Origin: Brevibacillus formosus
GTDB taxonomy: Bacteria > Bacillota > Bacilli > Brevibacillales > Brevibacillaceae
Assembly: GCF_003013405.1 (NCBI RefSeq)
Contig: NZ_PXZL01000001.1
Location: 248,001 to 312,000, forward strand
Direction: 5' to 3'
Length of the DNA: 64,000 bases
The notes beneath the pieces were generated by a model. That model saw only the letters and a list, made by a program, of their open reading frames with translations. It searched no databases and was not told the DNA's origin. The position numbers and the translations under genes were made by a program. Of this stretch, positions 50,295 through 60,019 are shown in pieces (the stretch's first letter is position 1; each line of letters begins with the position of its first letter).

Positions 50295-52781
50295 ATGGAA
50301 TGGAAGCGAAAAGTAAATTGGCGAATTCTCATGGTAGCTTTATGTACGATTTTGATTTTTTCGACGTTGAGTTTTCGAATCTACTGGCTTCAGACCGTCA
50401 AAGCTACCGATATCATGGAGACGGCTCAAGTGCAGTGGGATAGGCAGCAAGTCTTGAAGCCGAAGCGCGGGGCGATCTATGATCGAAACGGCGAGATTTT
50501 GGCGTATAACGGGAAGGCGTACACGGTAAACGCAAAACTGAAGCCGCGCAATGATAAAGACGAAGATTTTGTGAAAGATCCTTATTACACAGCGAATATG
50601 CTGGCTCCTATTTTGAATGCGCCTGTTCCTGAATTAGTGAAGAATTTGACCAAGCCGAACAAAGTCGTGGAATTGGGACGCTACGGGCTGAAGATCAGTG
50701 AAGAACAAAGGAACCGAATTCTAAATTTGCAGTACCCGACACTGCCAAGTGGTGAGAAGCTCAAAAAGAATCAACTCCCAGGAATCTATTTGACTGAAAC
50801 GACGCGCCGGGTTTATCCGAATAACGCCTTCGCTTCCCATGTGATCGGTTATCTCGATTTGTATGATGAACCGAAAATGGGGATCGAGCTGCAATTGAAC
50901 GAAGAATTGGCTGGCAAACAGGGACATATTTCCTACCAAAGGGATCGCGCAGGCTACCAGCTGCCGGACGGAGAAGGAGAGTACATTCCGGCAATAGACG
51001 GCGTAGATGTATATCTCACTATTGATCGCCAGATACAGGATTATGTAGAACAAGCCCTAGATAAGGTGGAGCAGCAGTACAAGCCGCAGGGCATGACGGT
51101 CATTGTAACCGACCCGCAAACGGGTGAGGTATTGGCGATGGGCAACCGCTCGCAGTTTAACCCGAATATGTACTACAACGGGATTGAAAACTACAACAAC
51201 CATGCGGTCACCACAATGTTTGAGCCGGGCTCTACTTTTAAGATTATTACGCTGGCGGCAGCGATTGAAGAAAAAATGTTTAATCAGAATGAAACCTATC
51301 AATCAGGTGCATACACCATCAAGGGGCAGATTCCGATCCGTGACCACAACAATGGTGCCGGTTGGGGAACCATCAGCTTTTTAGAAGGGGTTCAGCGATC
51401 CAGTAACGTATTGTTCGTTAAGTTGGGTTATGAACGCTTGAAGCTGGAGGGTCTGAAGAAATACTTCAAAAAATTCGGGATGGGTCAACCAACCGGAATT
51501 GAGCTTCCTTACGAAAAAGCAGGAAATTTGAACAACCTGGAGAAACCTCGTTCACCACGTGACTGGGCTGCAACAACGTATGGTCAAGCAGCGACGGTTA
51601 CGGCGATCCAGCAGGTTGCTGCTGTAGGGGCAATCGCGAATGGAGGAGAGCTTCTAAAACCTCATATAGTAAAAGAAATGCGTGATCCTCACACGGGAGC
51701 AGTCGTCAATCGCTCGCAACGTGAGGTTGTGGAGAGGGTAGTAAGTGAAGCGACTGCGAAACAGACACGCGACATTTTGGGTAAGGTTGTCTCAGAGAGG
51801 CCCGGGACTGGTACACTATATCAGATCGAAGGGTATCAGGTCGCAGGAAAGACGGGAACTGCGCAAAAATATAATCCTAACACAGGGAAAATTATGGATG
51901 GCCGTTACGTTGGTTCTTTCATCGGTTTTGCGCCAAAAGACAATCCGAAGCTGTTGGTTTATGTCGTCATTGACGATCCGCAAACAGATGCATGGTATGC
52001 AATGTGGGGCCAAATGATGCTCGCTCCCATGTTTACAACCATTATGGAACGCAGCCTGCAATATTTGCAGCAGCAGCCTGATCTGTCGGTAGGCAAGAAT
52101 AAACAGAGTGGAAAGGAAACGTCGAAAAAAGCAACGCAGGCAGTGCAGGCATCCTCACCAGCTACACCGAAGACATTGCCAAAGTTTGAAGGAATGTCCA
52201 CGACAGCTGCACAAATGCGGGCGAAGCAGGACAATTTGACGGTTACGGTAGCTGGAACAGGTACGAAAATCGTCAAACAATATCCACAAGCCTATGATCA
52301 GGTGCTTTCAGGTGAACAGATTATCCTTGTAACGGACAGGGTACAAGGAACGAAGATGCCTGATTTCAAAGGAAAATCATTACGGGACGTCATGGAGTTC
52401 AGCTCTTTGATCAATCTCGAAATGAAATCGACTGGAACTGGCTTCGTCACCCAACAAAGTATTCCTCCGGGAACGGTGCTCCAGGGTACAGAGTTGCTTC
52501 AGGTGACGCTTCAATCCGTGTCGGAACCATCTGTACCGGCAACACCTCCTCCTGGTCAGGAGGGTAGCACGGTGCCTGCTACAACCACGCCAAACAATCC
52601 GGGGTCGAATAATACTACAACTACAAATCCAACAGGGAGAAATAATCCGGCTCCACCATCTTCCGGTCAGCAAACTGGACAAGGTGGGGCAGCGCAGCCG
52701 CCAGCTTCTGGACAGGCCCCTCCTCCTGACAAACCAGGAGACCAGTCAACGCAACCAACACAAACAACGACAACTCCATAG
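50295..52781 (+). CDS. pbpB: penicillin-binding protein 2B, septal transpeptidase
   Basis: 828 residues. One TM helix (about 10-30) precedes the PBP dimer region (about 55-220) and the transpeptidase domain. The active-site motifs are SxxK S313-K316 (EPGSTFKIITL), SxN S369-N371 (RSSNVLF) and KTG K519-G521 (VAGKTGTAQK). Two PASTA domains follow at about 628-683 and 687-741. The tail 742-828 is low-complexity and Pro/Thr/Gly/Gln-rich. It crosslinks septal peptidoglycan with FtsW and DivIB. It is longer than B. subtilis PBP2B (about 716 residues) mainly because of this tail. The start is ATG 50295. Confidence 0.93.
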   Translation: MEWKRKVNWRILMVALCTILIFSTLSFRIYWLQTVKATDIMETAQVQWDRQQVLKPKRGAIYDRNGEILAYNGKAYTVNAKLKPRNDKDEDFVKDPYYTANMLAPILNAPVPELVKNLTKPNKVVELGRYGLKISEEQRNRILNLQYPTLPSGEKLKKNQLPGIYLTETTRRVYPNNAFASHVIGYLDLYDEPKMGIELQLNEELAGKQGHISYQRDRAGYQLPDGEGEYIPAIDGVDVYLTIDRQIQDYVEQALDKVEQQYKPQGMTVIVTDPQTGEVLAMGNRSQFNPNMYYNGIENYNNHAVTTMFEPGSTFKIITLAAAIEEKMFNQNETYQSGAYTIKGQIPIRDHNNGAGWGTISFLEGVQRSSNVLFVKLGYERLKLEGLKKYFKKFGMGQPTGIELPYEKAGNLNNLEKPRSPRDWAATTYGQAATVTAIQQVAAVGAIANGGELLKPHIVKEMRDPHTGAVVNRSQREVVERVVSEATAKQTRDILGKVVSERPGTGTLYQIEGYQVAGKTGTAQKYNPNTGKIMDGRYVGSFIGFAPKDNPKLLVYVVIDDPQTDAWYAMWGQMMLAPMFTTIMERSLQYLQQQPDLSVGKNKQSGKETSKKATQAVQASSPATPKTLPKFEGMSTTAAQMRAKQDNLTVTVAGTGTKIVKQYPQAYDQVLSGEQIILVTDRVQGTKMPDFKGKSLRDVMEFSSLINLEMKSTGTGFVTQQSIPPGTVLQGTELLQVTLQSVSEPSVPATPPPGQEGSTVPATTTPNNPGSNNTTTTNPTGRNNPAPPSSGQQTGQGGAAQPPASGQAPPPDKPGDQSTQPTQTTTTP

Positions 52782-52789
52782 TTCTAACT

Positions 52790-52841
52790 AGTCCCCCCTG
52801 CGAATAAGGTTAAGAAGAGACAACCTATTTGAGGGGGGACT
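52790..52841 (+). promoter_or_regulatory. inverted repeat masking the spoVD ribosome binding site
   Basis: AGTCCCCCC (52790-52798) is the exact reverse complement of GGGGGGACT (52833-52841), and the second arm contains the GGGGGG that serves as the spoVD Shine-Dalgarno. Pairing across the 34-nt loop would hide the site, so spoVD translation could depend on opening the hairpin or on a start downstream of the first arm. Confidence 0.5.
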
Positions 52842-52845
52842 CGCT

Positions 52846-54774
52846 TTGCGGGTATCCAATGCTACTGTACGCCGTCGTATTTTTATCATCTTGATTGTAG
52901 GAGTCGTTTTGTATTCGGCACTTGTCACTCGATTGGGTTATGTCCAATTGATAGAGGGACCGAAACTCTCGCAAATGTCAGATGAACTGCTCAAACGGGA
53001 AATTAAATTTCAACCCAATCGCGGTCGCATTCTAGACAGAAGCGGCAATGAGCTCGTGACGAATATGACGGTCCCCACCCTTGTATCGGTAGGGGCGCAA
53101 ATCAAAGACCCGAAAGAAACAGCAAGGCAGCTCGCCGTCATTTTGGAGCAAAAAGAAGAAGATGTATTTCGTGCCATTACAAAAAAAGAAATGAGCAACA
53201 ACCAGATTCCAGGTGGAAGGAAACTGTCTGTTGAAAAGGCGAGAAAAATACAAGAACTGAATTTGCCAGGTATATACTTGGCAGGGGATACGAAGCGTTT
53301 TTACCCGAATGGAAATATGGCAGCCCATATTCTCGGTTTCACAGGTATTGACAATCAAGGGTTGACAGGGCTTGAAAAAATTTACGATCCTTTCTTGATG
53401 GGGACTGAGGGACATATCTCATTTCCGTCAGATGCGAAAGGGCGCGTACTCCCTGGTGGAACCGAAGAATACGTAGCACCCGTAAACGGCATGGACATGT
53501 ATTTAACCCTCGACAGTACCATCCAATCGTTTATCGAACGCGAACTGGATCAGGCGGTGGTCGCTTATCAGCCGGATGATGTTCTGGCGATCGCCATGAA
53601 TCCCAAAACAGGAGAAATATTGGGGATGGGAAGTCGCCCGACTTTTCAACCGGATGCGTACAGGGACTATCCTTCAGAGGTGTACAATAGAAATCTTCCT
53701 ATCTGGAAAACATACGAGCCTGGTTCCACATTCAAGATTGTGACACTGGCAGCCGCTTTAAACGAAGGGGTCATCAATCTGAATGAAGGCTTTTACGATC
53801 CGGGATTCATAAACGTGGCCGGGAAGCGATTGCGTTGCTGGAAGCGCCAAGGGCATGGACAGGAAACCATGCTGGAAGTGGTAGAGAATTCTTGTAACCC
53901 TGGCTTCGTTACGATGGGCCAGCGACTGCAAAAAGAACGACTTTTTGACTACATCAAAAAATTTGGCTTCGGACAAAAGACAGGGATTGATTTGATCGGC
54001 GAAGAAAACGGGCTGTTATTCAATTTGAATAAAGTGGGACCGGTAGAGCTGGGTACGACTTCTTTCGGTCAAGGGGTATCGGTAACACCGATTCAACAAA
54101 TGGCTGCGGTCTCAGCCGCGATCAATGGTGGCAAACTTATGAAGCCGTTTGTCGCCAAAGAATGGCGGGATAGTGTGACACACGATATCGTAGCGAGGAC
54201 CTTGCCGACAGAAGTTCGACAGGTCATTACCGAGGAGACCTCAGCCAAAGTTCGGCATGCGCTGGAAAGTGTGGTGGCGCAAGGAACGGGAAATAAGGCA
54301 TATATTGAAGGGTATCGGGTAGGAGGAAAGACGGGAACCGCGCAAAAAGTAAAAAATGGTCGTTACGTCGATGGGGAATACATCGTGTCGTTTATCGGCT
54401 TTGCGCCGGCTGATGATCCACAGATCGTCGTATATTTCGCCGTAGACAATCCGAAAGCACTGGCGTTTGGCGGATTGATTGCCGCCCCGAGTGTAAAAAG
54501 TATCATGGAATCCTCCCTGCAATATTTGAATGTGCCCAAACGAAAAGATGGCATCCCCAAGGAAATTAACAAAGCACTTGGAGAAAGGGCGCCAATTGAA
54601 GTGCCAAACATGGTCGGACAATCCATGAGAGACGTAGTGACAACGTACGATACTCTGCCGCTAGTCGTTTCAGGTAAAGGCCAGTACGTCATCCAGCAGT
54701 CCCCTGCACCCGGAGTAAAAATTGATCAAGGCGGAAAAATTCGCATATACCTTGGTGACAAATCGACCAATTAG
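52846..54774 (+). CDS. spoVD: stage V sporulation protein D (cortex transpeptidase)
   Basis: 642 residues from TTG 52846, close to B. subtilis SpoVD (646). One TM helix (about 12-30), a dimer domain, and the transpeptidase domain with S294-x2-K297 (EPGSTFKIVT), S349-C350-N351 and K495-T496-G497 (GGKTGTAQK) are seen. One PASTA domain (about 585-640) ends it. It crosslinks spore cortex peptidoglycan in the outer forespore membrane. Cys331 and Cys350 match the redox-sensitive pair of B. subtilis SpoVD, and Cys350 sits inside the SxN motif. It is co-oriented with pbpB, its septal paralogue. Its ribosome binding site is within an inverted repeat. Confidence 0.93.
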   Translation: MRVSNATVRRRIFIILIVGVVLYSALVTRLGYVQLIEGPKLSQMSDELLKREIKFQPNRGRILDRSGNELVTNMTVPTLVSVGAQIKDPKETARQLAVILEQKEEDVFRAITKKEMSNNQIPGGRKLSVEKARKIQELNLPGIYLAGDTKRFYPNGNMAAHILGFTGIDNQGLTGLEKIYDPFLMGTEGHISFPSDAKGRVLPGGTEEYVAPVNGMDMYLTLDSTIQSFIERELDQAVVAYQPDDVLAIAMNPKTGEILGMGSRPTFQPDAYRDYPSEVYNRNLPIWKTYEPGSTFKIVTLAAALNEGVINLNEGFYDPGFINVAGKRLRCWKRQGHGQETMLEVVENSCNPGFVTMGQRLQKERLFDYIKKFGFGQKTGIDLIGEENGLLFNLNKVGPVELGTTSFGQGVSVTPIQQMAAVSAAINGGKLMKPFVAKEWRDSVTHDIVARTLPTEVRQVITEETSAKVRHALESVVAQGTGNKAYIEGYRVGGKTGTAQKVKNGRYVDGEYIVSFIGFAPADDPQIVVYFAVDNPKALAFGGLIAAPSVKSIMESSLQYLNVPKRKDGIPKEINKALGERAPIEVPNMVGQSMRDVVTTYDTLPLVVSGKGQYVIQQSPAPGVKIDQGGKIRIYLGDKSTN

Positions 54775-54926
54775 CTATAAAATGAGATTTCGAAGGCGGA
54801 GGGGAGTAGGCTTGTCTACGTTCGCTCTGCCTTTGTTCGTCAAGACTGCGCCTGCATGAACGGCGTAGCCTAGTACAAATGTCTAAATTTCTGTCTATAC
54901 TAGTTGGAGAATGGGGTGCCTGTTTC

Positions 54927-56405
54927 ATGTTTCTACGGGATCTGCTCATGCCTTTGTTGCCAGTAACGGTTTCGGGGGATGACAGCATGGAGATTACGGG
55001 TTTGACAGCAGACTCGCGCCAGGTAAAGCCCGGCTACTTGTTTGTTTGTCTGACTGGATATACCGTGGATGGACATACGTTCGCGGCCCAGGCGGTGAAG
55101 AATGGTGCCGTTGCCGTGTTATCCGAACAAGATCTGGATGTGCCAGCGACTATTGTCAAAGTACCGGATACCCGGCGGGCAATGGCTATGCTGGCTGATC
55201 GTATTTTCGGATCTCCTACGAAAGAAGTAAAAGTCATTGGCGTAACGGGGACAAATGGCAAGACGACCACTACGCATCTGATCGACAAAATTTTGCGCGA
55301 TCAAAGCAAGCAAACAGGCTTAATCGGAACGATCCATATGAGAATTGGAGACGTAACGGAGGAAGTCAAAAATACGACTCCAGATGCCATAGATTTGCAA
55401 AGAAGCTTTCGTCGCATGTGCGATGTAAACACAGACTATGCCATTATTGAGGTTTCCTCACATGCACTGGAGCTGGGAAGAGTTCGCGGTTGCGAAATCC
55501 ATACAGCGGTTTTCACCAACCTGACGCAGGATCACCTCGACTACCATAAAACGATGGAAAACTACCGATACGCCAAATCATTGTTGTTTTCCCAGCTGGG
55601 CAACAGCTATGACACAGACCGTCTAAAAACGGCTGTACTGAATGCGGATGATGAGGCGTCCGAATTATATGCCACCGTTACACCGGCGCGAGTCATTACA
55701 TACGGCATCGATCAACCAGCGGATGTAAGGGCAAAACAAATTGAAATCACCAGTAAAGGAACTTCTTTTACAGTCGAAAGTTTCGCTGGTAGTGTGCGTC
55801 TCAACTTGAAGCTGATGGGAAAGTTCAATGTGTATAACGCTTTGGCAGCCATCGCGGTTACACTCGCAGAAGGTATTCCACTAGAAGAGATCAAAGCGAG
55901 CCTGGAAGAGGTGGCGGGCGTAAACGGGCGATTTGAAGCAGTAGATGCTGGTCAGCCGTTTGCGGTGCTCGTCGACTACTCTCACACGCCAGATAGCTTG
56001 GAAAATGCATTGATGACTGTCAAGGAATTTGCCCGTGGCAACGTATTTTGCATTGTTGGCTGCGGAGGCGACAGGGATCGAACCAAACGCCCAATCATGG
56101 CGCAGATTGCAACGAAATATGCTGATCTGACCGTCTTAACATCAGATAATCCGCGCTCGGAGGAGCCGCAGGCGATTCTCGATGACATGCTGGCTGGCTT
56201 GTCGGAAGTGGCACCTGAACGTTATACGGCACTGACAGACCGACGCGAGGCAATTGCCCATGCAGTTTCGCTTGCAAAGCCGGACGATGTGATCTTGATC
56301 GCCGGAAAAGGACACGAAACGTATCAAATTATTAAAGACCAGGTGCTGCCCTTCGATGACCGAGAAGTTGCGCGCGAAGCGATTGCCCGGTACAACAAAG
56401 AATAG
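54927..56405 (+). CDS. murE: UDP-MurNAc-L-Ala-D-Glu:meso-DAP ligase
   Basis: 492 residues from ATG 54927. It adds meso-diaminopimelate to the peptidoglycan precursor. Mur-ligase motifs: GVTGTNGKTTTTHLI (ATP loop), the EVSSHALELGR block and HDLDYH-like LTQDHLDYHKTMENY. The DAP-specificity motif DNPR is present (TSDNPRSEEP), which separates it from the Lys-adding enzymes. A frame beginning at 54879 adds residues without a good ribosome binding site. The 152 bp between spoVD and murE contains a possible hairpin (AAGGC..GAG with CTC..GCCTT) and a TATACT box near 54894. Confidence 0.92.
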   Translation: MFLRDLLMPLLPVTVSGDDSMEITGLTADSRQVKPGYLFVCLTGYTVDGHTFAAQAVKNGAVAVLSEQDLDVPATIVKVPDTRRAMAMLADRIFGSPTKEVKVIGVTGTNGKTTTTHLIDKILRDQSKQTGLIGTIHMRIGDVTEEVKNTTPDAIDLQRSFRRMCDVNTDYAIIEVSSHALELGRVRGCEIHTAVFTNLTQDHLDYHKTMENYRYAKSLLFSQLGNSYDTDRLKTAVLNADDEASELYATVTPARVITYGIDQPADVRAKQIEITSKGTSFTVESFAGSVRLNLKLMGKFNVYNALAAIAVTLAEGIPLEEIKASLEEVAGVNGRFEAVDAGQPFAVLVDYSHTPDSLENALMTVKEFARGNVFCIVGCGGDRDRTKRPIMAQIATKYADLTVLTSDNPRSEEPQAILDDMLAGLSEVAPERYTALTDRREAIAHAVSLAKPDDVILIAGKGHETYQIIKDQVLPFDDREVAREAIARYNKE

Positions 56406-56447
56406 AACAGATGCCACACACTGCATCGAAAGAAAGGAGGCTCGGGC

Positions 56448-57419
56448 ATGTTCGTTGACAACGTCCTAATCGTCACGATCGTCGCTGCGTTTCTCATCGC
56501 TGTACTCATTGGCCCATTGTTTATTCCCTTCCTTCGCCGCCTGAAATTTGGGCAGGCAATTCGTGAGGAAGGACCGCAATCCCATTATAAGAAGGCTGGA
56601 ACTCCCACCATGGGAGGAACCATCATTCTTTTGGCACTCATATTTACCGTGTTGAAGTTTGCCAATACGAAAATCGAAGTTTACTTCCTGTTATTGGTGA
56701 CGCTCGGATACGGTTTAATCGGGTTTTTGGATGATTTCATCAAAATCAAGAAAAAACGCAACCTCGGGTTGACCGCCAAACAGAAGTTTGCTGGTCAGAT
56801 TGTCTTGGCAATCGGCGCTTATATTTTGCTGCTCATGATGGGGCATGACACGTCCATTCATCTGCCAGGCACACCGTGGAAGCTGGAGCTCGGCTATTTC
56901 TACTTCCCATTCCTGCTGTTCCTCTTGGTAGGTACAACGAATGCCGTTAACATCACAGATGGAGTGGATGGACTACTGGCAGGGACGGGAGCAATTGCTT
57001 TCGGTGCTTATGCGATCATCGCATGGTTTGGTCAAGACTATGACACTGCTATTTTTAGTGCGGCTGTTGTAGGTGCGCTACTTGGCTTCCTCGTCTTCAA
57101 TGCACATCCGGCACGCGTGTTCATGGGTGATACCGGTTCACTCGGACTTGGTGGAGCGCTCGCGGGGATTGCAATCATGACCAAGACGGAATTGCTTTTG
57201 GCTATTATCGGCGGGGTATTTGTTGTTGAGACGCTCTCTGTTATTATGCAGGTAGTCTCCTTTAAGACACGTGGAAAGCGTATTTTCCGTATGAGTCCCC
57301 TGCATCATCATTTTGAATTAACAGGCTGGTCAGAGTGGCGCGTGGTTGTTACGTTCTGGCTCGTCGGTATGTTCTTTGCTGGATTGGGTGTATACCTTGA
57401 GGTGGTGACAATCAGATGA
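56448..57419 (+). CDS. mraY: phospho-MurNAc-pentapeptide transferase
   Basis: 323 residues with ten transmembrane helices. It links UDP-MurNAc-pentapeptide to undecaprenyl phosphate to form lipid I. Motifs: [33 protein letters not shown] (catalytic Asp pair), [35 protein letters not shown] and [18 protein letters not shown] 56448 follows AAAGGAGG. The stop overlaps the murD start (ATGA). Confidence 0.95.
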   Translation: MFVDNVLIVTIVAAFLIAVLIGPLFIPFLRRLKFGQAIREEGPQSHYKKAGTPTMGGTIILLALIFTVLKFANTKIEVYFLLLVTLGYGLIGFLDDFIKIKKKRNLGLTAKQKFAGQIVLAIGAYILLLMMGHDTSIHLPGTPWKLELGYFYFPFLLFLLVGTTNAVNITDGVDGLLAGTGAIAFGAYAIIAWFGQDYDTAIFSAAVVGALLGFLVFNAHPARVFMGDTGSLGLGGALAGIAIMTKTELLLAIIGGVFVVETLSVIMQVVSFKTRGKRIFRMSPLHHHFELTGWSEWRVVVTFWLVGMFFAGLGVYLEVVTIR

Positions 57420-58780
57420 TGCGTTTTCATAATAAGCATGTCGTCGTTATTGGTATGGCAAAGAGCGGTGTCGCAGTGGCAAAACTGCTACACCGCTTTG
57501 GTGCGCATGTCGTCGTAAATGATAAAAAGCCGCGTGAAGAAGCAGTGGGGATAGAAGAGCTGGAATCGTTGGGGATTCCGGTCATTTGCGGTTATCACCC
57601 AGATGATCTCATTCATGAAGGCGTATCCCTTGTGGTCAAAAATCCGGGGATTCCGTATGAAGCAGCACCCGTCAAACAGGCGCAGGCACTAGGCATTCCT
57701 GTTGTGACGGAGGTGGAGTTGGCCTCCCAGATTGCCAAGGCACCGATTATCGGCATTACAGGCTCCAATGGCAAGACCACGACTACGACGCTCGTCGGAC
57801 TGATTTTCAAAGAAGCGGGTCTGGATGCCAAGGTAGGAGGCAACATTGGCACCGTGTTGTGCGGCCTGGCGGAGGAAGCTGGTCCCGACGAATTTCTCGT
57901 TGCCGAATTGAGTAGCTTCCAACTGATGGGGACGAGGGAATTCCGCCCGCATATCGGTGTTTTGCTCAATCTGTACCCTGCTCATCTGGATTACCATCAC
58001 ACCATGGAAGAGTATTTGGCAGCCAAACTGAAAATGTTTGCCAACCAAACGCCAGATGACGCAGCTATTTTGCCATATGACCAGCCTGAGATCGTAGAAA
58101 AATGCAAAGACCTCCCTGCAGCCATCTACTATTTTAGCAAGAGTCAAGAGGTGCCAAAGGGAGCTTTTGTCAAGAATGGTTTGATCCTGTTTGCGGATGG
58201 GAATGGGAATACAGAGCCAATCGTTGCGATAGAGGATATTACCGTTCCTCATCTGGACAACGCACTGGCAGCGATTCTTGTTGCGAAGCTCGTAGGCGCG
58301 GACAAGCAATCCATTACACAAGTTCTTACTACCTTTCCAGGGGTAGAGCACCGGATGGAGTTCGTAGATTCGATTCGGGGTGTCAAATACTTCAACGATT
58401 CAAAAGCAACCAATCCGGAAGCGGCATCGCGCGCTTTGCAAGCATGCAAGGAGCCGGTCGTATGGATTTGCGGCGGGCTGGATCGTGGTGTTGATTTTCG
58501 GGAACTGCTGCCTGTAATCCAAGGCAGGGTAAAAGCAGTCATCGCTCTCGGGCAAACAGCTCCGATTTTACTGGAACGTGCTCAGGAAGCAGGGATTAAT
58601 GAGCGTATCCATGTCGATACTGTGGAAAAAGCCGTTCTTGCTGCTTCCCAGTTGGCCGAATCAGGCGATGTGGTCTTACTGAGCCCTGCTTGTGCGAGTT
58701 GGGACATGTTTCCTTCGTTTGAGACAAGGGGGAGCATGTTTAAGGACGGCGTGCATAGACTTAAAACAAGCCTAGCATAA
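57416..58780 (+). CDS. murD: UDP-MurNAc-L-Ala:D-Glu ligase
   Basis: 454 residues. It adds D-Glu in cytosolic precursor synthesis. The N domain starts [22 protein letters not shown], the ATP loop is [16 protein letters not shown], followed by [10 protein letters not shown] and [18 protein letters not shown], then the C-terminal [18 protein letters not shown] block. It overlaps mraY by 4 bp, so the two are translationally coupled. Confidence 0.95.
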   Translation: MMRFHNKHVVVIGMAKSGVAVAKLLHRFGAHVVVNDKKPREEAVGIEELESLGIPVICGYHPDDLIHEGVSLVVKNPGIPYEAAPVKQAQALGIPVVTEVELASQIAKAPIIGITGSNGKTTTTTLVGLIFKEAGLDAKVGGNIGTVLCGLAEEAGPDEFLVAELSSFQLMGTREFRPHIGVLLNLYPAHLDYHHTMEEYLAAKLKMFANQTPDDAAILPYDQPEIVEKCKDLPAAIYYFSKSQEVPKGAFVKNGLILFADGNGNTEPIVAIEDITVPHLDNALAAILVAKLVGADKQSITQVLTTFPGVEHRMEFVDSIRGVKYFNDSKATNPEAASRALQACKEPVVWICGGLDRGVDFRELLPVIQGRVKAVIALGQTAPILLERAQEAGINERIHVDTVEKAVLAASQLAESGDVVLLSPACASWDMFPSFETRGSMFKDGVHRLKTSLA

Positions 58781-58846
58781 CGTCCCATTGGTACCATCAC
58801 GAAAATGACAAAAGCGGGACGGCATGAGAAAGGATGACCTGGCACA

Positions 58847-59941
58847 ATGAGCAAGGTGCGCTCTGCCCCCGACTTCGTAATTATTTTTGCAACACTTTTT
58901 TTATTGGGAATTGGCATCGTGATGGTGTACAGTGCCAGCGCGATCGTGGCGCAAAAGCCACCGTTTTCCGATCCGTATTTTTTTGCCAAACGGCAACTGA
59001 TCTTCGCTCTGTTAGGGATTACATCCATGTACATTACGATGAATATCGATTACTGGGTGTGGAAGCAATGGGCCAAGCCAGGGTATTTGGTGAGCATCGG
59101 TCTGTTGATTCTGGTTCTGATCATCGGTATCGAAGTAAATGGCTCGAAAAGCTGGCTTGGTTTTGGAGCTTTTGGAATTCAACCAGGTGAGTTTGCAAAA
59201 CTTGGAGTTGTTGCATTCTTGGCGAGGTGGCTCTCAGATAATCAGAAGCAAATTGTCTTGTTCCGAAAAGGTCTTATGCCTGCCTTGGGAATCCCCGTTC
59301 TGTGTTTTGGCTTGATCATGCTTCAACCGGATTTGGGTACTGGGACGGTTTTGATGGGAACGGCAGTTGTCATGATTTTTGCGTCAGGTGCGCGAGTCAG
59401 TCATTTTGTCGGATTGGGAATGATCGGAGTTGTTGGCTTCATCGGCTTGGTTTTGTCAGCCCCTTATCGAATCAAAAGGATTACGTCCTTCCTCGATCCG
59501 TGGTCTGACCCGCTCAATACCGGCTATCAAATCATCCAATCCCTTTACGCAATAGGTCCTGGCGGTTTGTTGGGTCTTGGTCTTGGACAAAGCAGACAGA
59601 AGCATCTGTACTTGCCAGAGCCTTACAATGATTTTATTTTCTCAATTGTCGCGGAGGAGCTTGGCTTTATTGGAGGCACGCTCATTCTCCTGCTTTTCCT
59701 CCTCTTGTTATGGAGGGGAATGCGGACGGCGATTACGGCTCCAGATTTGTTCGGAAGCCTGCTTGCGCTAGGAATCATTGGGATGATTGCCATCCAGGTT
59801 GTCATCAATATTGGTGTTGTGACAGGGATGTTTCCGGTGACAGGAATCACGTTGCCGTTCTTAAGCTACGGCGGTTCATCCTTGACACTGATGCTCACTG
59901 GTGTAGGCGTCTTGTTGAACATCTCTCGTTTTTCTCGATAA
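58847..59941 (+). CDS. spoVE: SEDS-family protein SpoVE/FtsW
   Basis: 364 residues with ten membrane helices, in the SEDS peptidoglycan glycosyltransferase family. Motifs: IVMVYSASAIVAQ near TM1, NGSKSWLGFGAFGIQPGEFAKL, QPDLGTGTVLM, SFLDPWSDPLNTGYQIIQSLYAIGPGGLLGLGLGQS and FPVTGITLPFLSYGGSSLTLML. In B. subtilis the gene at this place (between murD and murG) is spoVE, the partner of SpoVD in cortex synthesis, and ftsW is elsewhere. Position therefore favours spoVE, while an FtsW-like role cannot be excluded. Confidence 0.85.
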   Translation: MSKVRSAPDFVIIFATLFLLGIGIVMVYSASAIVAQKPPFSDPYFFAKRQLIFALLGITSMYITMNIDYWVWKQWAKPGYLVSIGLLILVLIIGIEVNGSKSWLGFGAFGIQPGEFAKLGVVAFLARWLSDNQKQIVLFRKGLMPALGIPVLCFGLIMLQPDLGTGTVLMGTAVVMIFASGARVSHFVGLGMIGVVGFIGLVLSAPYRIKRITSFLDPWSDPLNTGYQIIQSLYAIGPGGLLGLGLGQSRQKHLYLPEPYNDFIFSIVAEELGFIGGTLILLLFLLLLWRGMRTAITAPDLFGSLLALGIIGMIAIQVVINIGVVTGMFPVTGITLPFLSYGGSSLTLMLTGVGVLLNISRFSR

Positions 59942-60019
59942 TAGAAACCTCAACAGGAGTACGCAATAGGCATGTACATCAGCTTATTGCTACTCCTTCT
60001 CAAAAAAGGGTGTGAACGT

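Noticed and set aside
50219-50443. A short open frame overlapping the pbpB start
   Set aside because: It overlaps the start of pbpB in another frame and lacks a ribosome binding site and family match.
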